A stretch of DNA of 13,081 bases, taken from an uncultured Christensenella sp. Its GTDB lineage: Bacteria; Bacillota; Clostridia; Christensenellales; Borkfalkiaceae. The stretch lies in the NCBI GenBank assembly GCA_910585595.1, contig CAJUET010000018.1:1-13081 (forward strand), read 5' to 3'. The position numbers were made by a program, and so were the translations under genes. The notes beneath the pieces were generated by a model that saw only the letters and a list, made by a program, of their open reading frames with translations, searched no databases and was not told the DNA's origin. Shown here piece by piece: positions 6,133-13,081 of this stretch (positions are counted from its first letter, which is position 1; each line of letters starts with the position of its first letter).

Positions 6133-9100
6133 ATGAAAAAATCAAAAATCGCAAGGTGGATCACGGCGGGCTTTACGGCGTTTACGTTCCTGTTTGCGCT
6201 TATCATTCCGATGGGGGGGGGTGTTCTATTCGGGAACATTGATGGCTCCGAATCGGTAAGCCATGTGCAAGCGGCAGAAACTACCTACGCGAACAATATT
6301 GTTACTTATCCGAACGGCACAAATGAATTAGGCTGTTTTCCGGATGGATATTCCTATGTTTTTACGGATAAAACTAAAATTACGAGTTTTCGCTCACGAA
6401 TTACCGATTCCGATTTGACTACGGTAACCGTAGACTCTTCCCTGCCCGTGGGAAATCAGAAAAATCCGTATGTCATAGCTGATACGGATGATTGGGAGAA
6501 ATTTGCAAAAAAAGTTATTACGACCAATTCAAACGGATTGAATCAATATTTCGTGCTTGCCAGCGATTTGGATTTTAGCGGAGTTGCCTTTCATCCCGTT
6601 TACTATTTCAAGGGCACGTTCTACGGATTGGGGCATTCATTAAAAAACATTTCCGTTTCTACCTGGCAATCTTATATTTCGAACACGACCCTGACGAACA
6701 TGGCGGCAGCTTCGTACGGGTACGGCGTGTTCGGCGGAGTGGGCGGCGCAACAATCACCGATCTGATTGTTGAAGATTTCCAATATAAAGATATGCCCCA
6801 ACTTTCCGAGGCTCGGCTGCGCATTCTACGCGTCGGGGGCATTGCCGGTTACAGCGACGGGTTGGACTATATTTTGAACTGCCATGCTTCGGGGGAAATA
6901 ACTTCCACGAAAACTTACGGCGGAAATTATTCCGGAATCGGCGGCATGGTGGGAGTCCACCTCGGCGGCAGCGCATCGCCCGTCACCATCTACCGCTGTT
7001 CTGTCGAATTGAAGAACGTGGTTTTGAAGCACTCATCGTACAGCGCCATTATTGGCGGTCTTATCGGAGATTTAGGCAACAATTCATTCGCTACGATATA
7101 CGATTGTGCGGTGAACGTAAAAAGCAATAGCGTAGGCGATAGCGTGTTTCCTTCGCTCACGCTCGGTTGGTCGCAGCAGACTACCGCAACAACTATCACT
7201 TTTGAAAACGTCGTCGGGACGGTAACGGAAGCTTCGACCAAGCCGGTGTACGGGGGCGGCTTAACTTCGCTTTGCAACGGTATGACGGCGCCCACTCTCA
7301 GGAATCTATACGGCGAAGTGAGGAGCGGCGGTAAAGTTCTATATGCGGCGGTCGGAGCTAGCGTTACACCCGTCAATACGTCAGTTTCCAATCTTCACAT
7401 CGTAAAAGGTCCGACCGACAGCTATGTAACTTCTTTTGTTAGCGGAAGCGGCAACAAATCGGGTAATTTAGCTACAAAGATAACCGTCCACGAAAGCGGT
7501 AGCAATATGGTGCAGATGGCGAAGGATTCGGTCGGTTCGGATTCGTCAAAACCGTTGAACTCGAACATTTGGAATAAAGATAAAATCGGCGGAACGTATG
7601 ATCCCGATAATTCGCCCGTCCGCAATTATTTAAAGATCACGGTATCGTATTACGATTATATAAACGGAGAAGACAGACCTTATTCCTGGACGGAAAACGA
7701 GCCCAAAGAGGTGAAAAGCGGGGAATCGTTGGAAACGCCCGCAAGCAAGCCGAACCGCACCTTCCTCGGCTGGACGACGGATAAAACGGGGGCAAGCGAG
7801 CCGTTTAAAGCAGTACCGAGCACAATGTTCGGAGATAACAAACTATACGCGGTATGGAGAGCGACAACGTCGAGCGCAAGCATAACCGCATGGGGTGCGG
7901 GAAATGAACTCGAATACGGCGAAAACGGTTACGAACTCACCTATAACGGAGAAGGAAACGGGATCACGCTCACGGCGAATCTTACTGTATCGGATATGGG
8001 CGAGTGCGATATCAGATACCAGTGGCAGAAGGGAGGAGAGGCCGTAGCGAGCGGTGGAACGGCGCAGGAATATAAAGTCGAGAACGTGAACGACAGCGGG
8101 AATTATTCGGTAAAACTGACGTTTAACGCGAAGAGCGAACCGTTGTTCCGCGGCGAGGTCACGACGATCGCTTCGCCGACAAAAGTAAAAATCAATCCCG
8201 CAAAAATCGTATTCGGAAGCGTTTATTTCAAAGAAGGGGAACACGCATATTCGGGCGCGCCGTATACGTCGGCAGTTCCGGAGGCGAATTATTTCAGCGA
8301 GGGAGGAGAAGCGATCGTAGGAGTGACGTCCTGGTCGAGAGAGACGGGGAAGTTCAACGGGGACGGCTCGGTCGTGAGCGAAGGAAAGGAGACGAAGGAG
8401 ATCACCTTTACTCCGGACGAAGAAAGGTATCAAGGGAATTACGAGATAGCGAAGCACGAATTTGAGTTCGAGATCGAATATTTAACGTTTACCTTCTATT
8501 TGGCGGGTTACAATCGAGAGAACTTGGTCGTGAATCTGGAATACGGTCAGAACTATTACTACAACAATATAGCGACGATGTTCGAGGAGGCGTTTGCGCC
8601 CTATCAGAGTTCGGACGCGAGCTTAGGGGGCTACACGCCTGCATTCCAAATCGGGAGTCAGAAGATAAAAATCAACGAATACCGCAAAACGGGAGCAAGC
8701 GCGGGCGGATCGAGCACGATCGCATATCCTGCGGTAAAGACGAACCAAAGACTGGAAGTGTACTTTTTGGAGGAGGCGTATAACGTCACCTACAATCCCA
8801 ATAACGAGACGGGAGCGTCGTGGACGGAAGAGGTAGGGTACGGTATCCGTCTGAAAAAACCGTTGGATCCCAGTTACGGAAATCAGCTGTTTCTCGGCTG
8901 GTTCTACGAGTTTACGGACGACGAGGGAAACAAAAGCGAAAAACAGTGGAACTTCGATTCCGACCTGATCACGCACGAAATGGAGCTGTACGCAAAGTGG
9001 CTGGAAGCGGATACGCTGGACGGTCTGACGGTAGAATTTTCTCCGCTTGCGCAGTTTAATGCGCAACAGCCGCTGGATCCCAGTATGATGACGGTGACAG

Positions 9101-11784
9101 CCGTATTTACGGGTAAAGCGGGAGATAATACGTTAGAGCAAAAGGTCGTGCTCTCGTCCGATCAATACAAGATCGAGTATGTTGGAAGAAGCGACAATAA
9201 ACTGCATGTAAACGCCGACGGAACGCCAACGAAGGTTAAAATCAAATACACCTTTAACAAAGGCGGAGTTTCCGTATTGAAAGAAGTGGAACTGGATCTA
9301 ACGGTTAATCCGATCAGTCTGGATACCAGCGTATTACAGCCGTATTTTAAGTCAACGGCGGTAGTGTACGACGGAACGGCAAAATCACATCAGATCAAAG
9401 CGAACGTATCGCAAAGAATACCGCAGATCAAGAGCGTAACATACGAATACGTAGACGACAGCGGAGCAACGATCGACGCAAGCAACGTAATCGCACTGGG
9501 AAATTACACGGTGATCGCGCATTTTACGACGACAAATGCGGACTACAAGGCGGAAGATATATCGGCTACGCTGTCGATCATTCCGCAGCCGATCGAGCTT
9601 TCGGTCACGTGGGATAAAACGGAATTCGTTTACAACGGAAAAGTGCAAGTGCCTAAGCCGACGTTTACCGATTCGGACGGTTACGAAGTGGAAGTAAGCT
9701 ATCAGTTGACGGGCGATTACGACGCGATCGACGCGAAGGACGGACACTATAGCGTAACGGTAGAGCTTGAAGACCTGGGATATGCGATAATGGGACTGCA
9801 AGGGACGGTGAGATTCACGATTTCGAAAGCGACGGTCAAAATACCCACGCAGACGACGCCGTTCGACTACAAGGGCGCGGAATACGATTTGAATAACCTG
9901 AGCGAAGCGGAATACGCAACGTATTTCGACGGGTTCGATCCGAATCTGATGACAGCGGAGATGGGTGCGACGGGAAAGAATGCGGGCAAGTATACGGCAT
10001 CGGTAACGTTAAAAAATCCGACCTGCGCAGAATGGGAAAGCGGCGGTTCGGGACGGCTGAATATGTCGTGGGAAATCAAAAGAGCGCGTCTAACGGTAAA
10101 TTGGAGCGGAAGCGAATTCGTGCTGAACAATTCCGTACAGGTGCCGCAAGTAGATTACTTCTGGCAGCTTTACGGAGAAGATAAAGAAGTATTCGATAAA
10201 GAGAAGGATATCGATTATTCAGGCGATACCAATGCGATCGAGGTCGGCAATTATACGATCACTGTGATTTTGCGTTCCGACGCGGAATGGACGAGAAACT
10301 ACGAATTGGACGAAACGAAGAGTTGGTCGTTCGTGATCGTGCCTTCGCTCGGGTTGCAGGTCGTGACGGTGGAGTGGATCGGGGACGTGTTGTTTACGTT
10401 CAACGGAAGCGTGCAAAGACCCGAATACAAAATCACGAACAATTCCGGGGCGGATATAACCGACGAAGTGCGGAATTATATTTCGTATAACGACGAGGCA
10501 TTGTCATCGAAGTGGGCGGGAGATTACGAGGCGACGTTGTCGTTGAACGCTGCGGGCAGGGATAAGTATTTCCTACGCGGAAAGACGAGCTGCAATTACA
10601 CGATTTCGAAAGACAAAGACGGAAACGGCGCCGATCCGAACGGAGAGAACCCGTTGCCGCCGGGCGGAGGCGATAACGGAAACGACAACACGATAACGGG
10701 CTTACCGCTGTGGCAGCTGATCGTAGGCGGAGTATCTGCGTTGCTGTTCGTAGTGTGTACCTTAAAATCATTCGGCGAGTACGGAAAAGCAAAAGCCGCC
10801 AAGCGTGAGGCGAAAGAACTTGCCGCACAGTCTTACGCAGTGAATTACAGTTTTGCACCGCTGCCGTTGCTTGCAATGGGCGCGGGGGTGAAGTTCCTCG
10901 GCTTAGAGGAGACACCTTGGACGGTCATTGCGCTCGTAGCCGCGGGCTTGTTCCTGGTTTCGGCAGTAATGCTCTTTATGATGACGAAAAAGCGCAAAGC
11001 TGCGGAATTGCTCTTAAAGCGCGAACAGGCACGCATTGCGGAAGAAAAGGAATATGCGCGCGAGGAAGAACAGCAGCGCCGTGACAACGAGCTCAGAATG
11101 ATGTTTGCGGCGATGCAGCAGGGCGGTTATCAACAGCAGCCGATGTACGACGATTCGCATATTCAGAACCTGATAGCTTCCACGGTTTCGGCGCTCCTTC
11201 CCGCAGTGCAGCAACAAATGGCGTTGCCGCCTGCCCAGGATCCGAATATGTATGCGCAGTCGCAGTCGCCGCTCGGCTACGGTGCGCCGAATAGCGAGGC
11301 GGAGGCTCTTCGCGCACAGATGGCGGCGCAAGAGGAACGCATGGCGCGCCAGCAAGAGCAAATGGCGGCACAGATGGCTCAACAGCAGGAACTGATCAAC
11401 CAACTGATTCAAAATCAAGCGGCGCCTGCATACGAAGAAGAGATCGAAGACGATGTATCGTGGCTGGGCGAAAACGATGAAATGATCTCGCTCGAAGAGT
11501 CCTACGGCGCGCTGAGCGACGAAGGGAAGAGAGCGTATTACGAGATCGGGAGCTATATCATGAATAAGCCCCGTACTTCGCAGAACGACGGAAGATACGC
11601 GGTGCTCTTTAAGTATCGCGGAAAGACGGTGTTCAAGCTTTGCATTAAGGATGACGCGCCCGTCCTGTATTATCCGCTGAACGGCGGAAGAGGGGAAGTA
11701 AGGATCGCAGACCCTGCTTCGTTGGAAACCGCAAAGAGTTTGGTCGATATGCAGGTCGGCAAAGTGGATCGTGAATTAAATTAA
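6133..11784 (+). CDS. Giant membrane-anchored, phase-variable surface protein
   Basis: Encodes 1883 residues from ATG 6133, chosen for GAGG at 6121-6124 and because the promoter excludes earlier starts. The signal peptide starts MKKSKIARW, has a core to about residue 25, and is probably cleaved near Ala47/48 (HVQA-AET). About 110-425 is a Gly-rich GLUG-like beta-helix region (NPYVIADTDDWEKFAKK, LASDLDFSG, FYGLGHSLKNI). About 497-576 and 880-957 are InlB B-repeat-like (FLGW...LYAVW; FLGW...LYAKW). Ig/MBG-like modules fill the rest to about 1495. A Pro/Gly/Asn linker (1496-1523) leads to a membrane helix near 1524-1545 and a hairpin pair near 1574-1618. A Gln/Glu coiled coil follows (about 1620-1765), then a C-terminal domain (1785-1883). 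The positive-inside rule places the C-terminus in the cytoplasm. There is no LPXTG motif. Adhesion is inferred from architecture; the ligand is unknown. A G9 tract lies in codons 27-30. Confidence 0.88.
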   Translation: MKKSKIARWITAGFTAFTFLFALIIPMGGGVLFGNIDGSESVSHVQAAETTYANNIVTYPNGTNELGCFPDGYSYVFTDKTKITSFRSRITDSDLTTVTVDSSLPVGNQKNPYVIADTDDWEKFAKKVITTNSNGLNQYFVLASDLDFSGVAFHPVYYFKGTFYGLGHSLKNISVSTWQSYISNTTLTNMAAASYGYGVFGGVGGATITDLIVEDFQYKDMPQLSEARLRILRVGGIAGYSDGLDYILNCHASGEITSTKTYGGNYSGIGGMVGVHLGGSASPVTIYRCSVELKNVVLKHSSYSAIIGGLIGDLGNNSFATIYDCAVNVKSNSVGDSVFPSLTLGWSQQTTATTITFENVVGTVTEASTKPVYGGGLTSLCNGMTAPTLRNLYGEVRSGGKVLYAAVGASVTPVNTSVSNLHIVKGPTDSYVTSFVSGSGNKSGNLATKITVHESGSNMVQMAKDSVGSDSSKPLNSNIWNKDKIGGTYDPDNSPVRNYLKITVSYYDYINGEDRPYSWTENEPKEVKSGESLETPASKPNRTFLGWTTDKTGASEPFKAVPSTMFGDNKLYAVWRATTSSASITAWGAGNELEYGENGYELTYNGEGNGITLTANLTVSDMGECDIRYQWQKGGEAVASGGTAQEYKVENVNDSGNYSVKLTFNAKSEPLFRGEVTTIASPTKVKINPAKIVFGSVYFKEGEHAYSGAPYTSAVPEANYFSEGGEAIVGVTSWSRETGKFNGDGSVVSEGKETKEITFTPDEERYQGNYEIAKHEFEFEIEYLTFTFYLAGYNRENLVVNLEYGQNYYYNNIATMFEEAFAPYQSSDASLGGYTPAFQIGSQKIKINEYRKTGASAGGSSTIAYPAVKTNQRLEVYFLEEAYNVTYNPNNETGASWTEEVGYGIRLKKPLDPSYGNQLFLGWFYEFTDDEGNKSEKQWNFDSDLITHEMELYAKWLEADTLDGLTVEFSPLAQFNAQQPLDPSMMTVTAVFTGKAGDNTLEQKVVLSSDQYKIEYVGRSDNKLHVNADGTPTKVKIKYTFNKGGVSVLKEVELDLTVNPISLDTSVLQPYFKSTAVVYDGTAKSHQIKANVSQRIPQIKSVTYEYVDDSGATIDASNVIALGNYTVIAHFTTTNADYKAEDISATLSIIPQPIELSVTWDKTEFVYNGKVQVPKPTFTDSDGYEVEVSYQLTGDYDAIDAKDGHYSVTVELEDLGYAIMGLQGTVRFTISKATVKIPTQTTPFDYKGAEYDLNNLSEAEYATYFDGFDPNLMTAEMGATGKNAGKYTASVTLKNPTCAEWESGGSGRLNMSWEIKRARLTVNWSGSEFVLNNSVQVPQVDYFWQLYGEDKEVFDKEKDIDYSGDTNAIEVGNYTITVILRSDAEWTRNYELDETKSWSFVIVPSLGLQVVTVEWIGDVLFTFNGSVQRPEYKITNNSGADITDEVRNYISYNDEALSSKWAGDYEATLSLNAAGRDKYFLRGKTSCNYTISKDKDGNGADPNGENPLPPGGGDNGNDNTITGLPLWQLIVGGVSALLFVVCTLKSFGEYGKAKAAKREAKELAAQSYAVNYSFAPLPLLAMGAGVKFLGLEETPWTVIALVAAGLFLVSAVMLFMMTKKRKAAELLLKREQARIAEEKEYAREEEQQRRDNELRMMFAAMQQGGYQQQPMYDDSHIQNLIASTVSALLPAVQQQMALPPAQDPNMYAQSQSPLGYGAPNSEAEALRAQMAAQEERMARQQEQMAAQMAQQQELINQLIQNQAAPAYEEEIEDDVSWLGENDEMISLEESYGALSDEGKRAYYEIGSYIMNKPRTSQNDGRYAVLFKYRGKTVFKLCIKDDAPVLYYPLNGGRGEVRIADPASLETAKSLVDMQVGKVDRELN
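6213..6221 (+). repeat. G9 homopolymer tract in signal-peptide coding region, gene 1
   Basis: Nine consecutive G encode the end of Met27 and Gly28-Gly30. With nine G the frame is open. With ten G the frame stops at TGA 6240-6242, and with eight G at TAA 6257-6259. Poly-G runs of this length inside the first codons of surface genes are the hallmark of slipped-strand phase variation in other bacteria. Here switching itself is inferred. Confidence 0.85.
11676..11721 (+). repeat. 46-bp 3' tail repeat, copy 2 (in surface-protein gene)
   Basis: Counterpart of 5775-5820, 5901 bp away, 45 of 46 bases the same. Here it codes LNGGRGEVRIADPAS in the natural context of the surface protein's cytoplasmic C-terminal domain (VLYYP precedes it). 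This copy is therefore the likely source type, and the one in the recombinase gene the acquired type. Confidence 0.9.
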
Positions 11785-11791
11785 AACAGGG

Positions 11792-11818
11792 AAAAACCCG
11801 CCGTTCGGCGGGTTTTTT
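11792..11818 (+). terminator. Rho-independent terminator after surface-protein gene 1
   Basis: Stem CCCGCCG (11797-11803) / CGGCGGG (11806-11812) around TT, with A5 on the left and T6 on the right. It begins 8 nt after the stop codon. It is the counterpart of 5897-5922. Confidence 0.93.
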
Positions 11819-11826
11819 CCATATAG

Positions 11827-11855
11827 TGTAGCCTGCCGTTTTACGGAAGGCTACA
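11827..11855 (+). terminator. Second hairpin after surface-protein gene 1
   Basis: Arms TGTAGCCTGCCG (11827-11838) and CGGAAGGCTACA (11844-11855) with a TTTTA loop and one internal mismatch. The lower stem differs from the 5941-5973 copy but still pairs (TGTAG/CTACA here, GCGTGAC/GTCACGC there). A weak T-rich tail follows. Confidence 0.7.
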
Positions 11856-11918
11856 TTGCTATTTGATGAATATTGTTAAAAAAAGCAGAAAAATAGAAAG
11901 AGAAATGAAAAAAAGGTG

Positions 11919-11951
11919 TTGACAGAAAGCATAAAAAGGGTGTAGTATAAT
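11919..11951 (+). promoter_or_regulatory. Promoter of surface-protein gene 2
   Basis: TTGACA at 11919-11924 with TAGTAT at 11943-11948 (18-bp spacing) or TATAAT at 11946-11951, identical to the promoter of gene 1. Both genes should therefore be transcribed alike, leaving translation-level switching as the obvious difference. Confidence 0.8.
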
Positions 11952-11974
11952 AATGTATAAGTGTATACGGCATA

Positions 11975-11987
11975 CTGTAATGTACAG
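11975..11987 (+). promoter_or_regulatory. Small dyad in leader of surface-protein gene 2
   Basis: Same CTGTA-ATG-TACAG dyad as in the gene 1 leader, at the same distance from the promoter. Confidence 0.35.
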
Positions 11988-12015
11988 AAAAAATTACCCG
12001 AAAAGAGGTAAGTTT

Positions 12016-13081
12016 ATGAAAAAATCAAAAATTGCAAGGTGGATCGCGGCGAGCTTTACGGCGTTTACGTTCCTGTTTGCGCTTATCATTCCGATGGGGG
12101 GGGGTATATTCGGTTTAAAGAAGGACGGAGCGAATGCGCCGTCTGAGCCGATTACCGCTACGGCGGAAGCCACGCTCAATTCATCATACGACGCGCTCCT
12201 TGACGGAACATCGTATTATTACAGCGACGTTACAAAAATAGATTCTTTCCGCACAGGGACGGCAGATAGCGACGTTACTTCGCAGGAGATAGACCGTTCC
12301 GCAACGCACGGTTCGGCGGCGAATCCGTTTGTTATCAACACGGCAAAGCAATGGAATAAGTTTGCGAGCGATACGGCAAACGCAACGAATGCAAATAACG
12401 TATTCGTTTTGGGATCGGATATAGACTTTGACGGAAAAACGGGGGACGAAGCATTCAAGCCCGTGCCCAATCTCGGCGCTAAATTTTACGGCGCGAATCA
12501 TAAACTTTTGAATATTTCATACACTTTCAGCGGTAATACGCACGGTCTTTTTAATGTTGCCGAACAGACGGCAACCATCTCCGACGTAAGTTTGAAAGAT
12601 GTTACTTTTTTGAATGTAAACACACGTGCAGGGTTTATTTGCGGGTTTACGAAGACTTCAATTATCAACTGTCACGTAGTCGGTAAAATGAGCGGTTATG
12701 TTCCCCACAACGAAGGCGTTGGCGGTATAGCCGGTACTATACAAGGCTATAAAACGCGCGTGTATATTTATCGCTGTTCGGTTTTTGCGGACTTTAAATT
12801 ATCAACCGATACAGACGGCGGCGTCGGAGGTATCTGCGGCGACGCAGATTACGGTACGGGCGGAATTTCCATTCTGGATTGTTTGGTTATCTGTAATTAT
12901 AACTTCACGTCCGGTAGGGATATGTGGTTTGGCGGTATATTCGATGTAGCCAATATCCAGGGCAATACGACTTATCAAATTGAAAACTGTGTTGCGTATT
13001 CCAATATTTTAGACAGGACAACAGCCCGGCGTGCGGAAGGTTCTCTTTTTCAGGGTTGGGGGGATTCCGGAAAGAGTACGA
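12016..13081 (+). CDS. Second paralogous surface protein (3' end outside window)
   Basis: Opens at ATG 12016 behind GAGG (12004-12007) and stays open for 355 codons to the right edge. The signal peptide (MKKSKIARWIAASF, hydrophobic to about residue 25, GGG at 28-30) is nearly the same as in gene 1: only 3 base changes in the first 89 nt. A likely cleavage zone is near ITATAEA, about residues 47-52. After the G tract the protein is only distantly related to gene 1, with the same order of motifs: YYYSDVTKIDSFR, NPFVINTAKQWNKFA, FVLGSDIDFDG, FYGANHKLLNI, HGLFNVAEQTATISDVSL. This is the same GLUG-like beta-helix start. The rest presumably follows the gene 1 plan, but that part lies outside the window. 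The G9 tract at 12096-12104 leaves the frame open. Confidence 0.85.
   Translation, partial: MKKSKIARWIAASFTAFTFLFALIIPMGGGIFGLKKDGANAPSEPITATAEATLNSSYDALLDGTSYYYSDVTKIDSFRTGTADSDVTSQEIDRSATHGSAANPFVINTAKQWNKFASDTANATNANNVFVLGSDIDFDGKTGDEAFKPVPNLGAKFYGANHKLLNISYTFSGNTHGLFNVAEQTATISDVSLKDVTFLNVNTRAGFICGFTKTSIINCHVVGKMSGYVPHNEGVGGIAGTIQGYKTRVYIYRCSVFADFKLSTDTDGGVGGICGDADYGTGGISILDCLVICNYNFTSGRDMWFGGIFDVANIQGNTTYQIENCVAYSNILDRTTARRAEGSLFQGWGDSGKST
12096..12104 (+). repeat. G9 homopolymer tract in signal-peptide coding region, gene 2
   Basis: Same position (codons 27-30) and same length as in gene 1. With ten G the frame stops at TGA 12144-12146; with eight G it stops at TAA 12116-12118. So the present sequence is again the ON form. 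Confidence 0.85.

Larger units (their letters stand above)
11909..11993 (+). repeat. 85-bp promoter-leader repeat, copy 2
   Basis: Exact copy of 6026-6110 at an offset of 5883 bp. Upstream of it the sequence differs from the first copy until the hairpin block, so this is a separate conserved island between more divergent DNA. Confidence 0.92.

Noticed and set aside
7843..8457. Antisense open frame of about 204 codons inside the giant surface-protein gene
   Set aside because: Arg-rich translation typical of the reverse of GC-rich Glu/Ser/Gly codons; no motifs and no promoter seen.
10618..10710. LPXTG-type sortase anchor before the membrane helix of the giant protein
   Set aside because: The linker contains NPLPPGGG and TGLPLWQ but no LPXTG, and long membrane and cytoplasmic regions follow, which does not fit sortase anchoring.
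1..13081. CRISPR arrays, tRNA or rRNA genes
   Set aside because: No regularly spaced short repeats and no cloverleaf or rRNA-like sequence seen on either strand by eye.

Overview
The window looks like accessory DNA from a low-to-moderate GC Gram-positive-type anaerobe of the Clostridia. The signs are GGAGG-type ribosome sites, Rho-independent hairpin terminators, a TnpX-like large serine recombinase with a small TnpW-like partner, and very large secreted proteins built from InlB-like and Ig-like repeats. A gut lineage such as Christensenellales would fit, but nothing here fixes the taxon.

Layout. (1) Positions 1-3745 hold the AT-rich end of a surface-polysaccharide operon: a glycosyltransferase cut by the left edge, a second glycosyltransferase whose TTG start overlaps the first gene's stop, and a Wzx-type flippase. 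A perfect 10-bp-stem terminator closes it. (2) Positions 3930-5883 hold a GC-richer recombination module: a 42-residue TnpW-like protein, a good sigma-A promoter, and a 583-residue serine recombinase. The last 35 residues of the recombinase are not recombinase sequence. They match the C-terminus of the giant surface protein that follows. (3) Positions 5884-13081 hold at least two tandem paralogous surface-protein genes. The first is complete (1883 residues) and the second runs off the right edge.

The surface-protein region is built from reused blocks. Each gene is preceded by the same promoter and leader (85 bp identical), then a nearly identical signal-peptide segment ending in a run of nine G. 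Past that run the DNA sequences diverge abruptly, although the proteins remain distantly related. Each unit ends with the same C-terminal tail, a GC terminator and a second hairpin. The recombinase gene ends in this same 3' block. In both surface genes the present G9 length keeps the frame open. Gain or loss of one G would give a stop codon within about 10-16 codons. This is the classic design of a slipped-strand contingency locus.

Working model (inference): this is a phase-variable, modular surface-protein array next to a capsule or exopolysaccharide locus. Each gene could be switched ON or OFF by its G tract. Units could be gained, lost or exchanged through the repeated 5' and 3' blocks, possibly with help from the resident serine recombinase. 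The complete surface protein has a secreted N-terminal half, several Ig/InlB-like modules, about three membrane segments and a cytoplasmic coiled-coil plus C-terminal domain. It is therefore membrane-anchored rather than sortase-anchored and could pass a signal inward.
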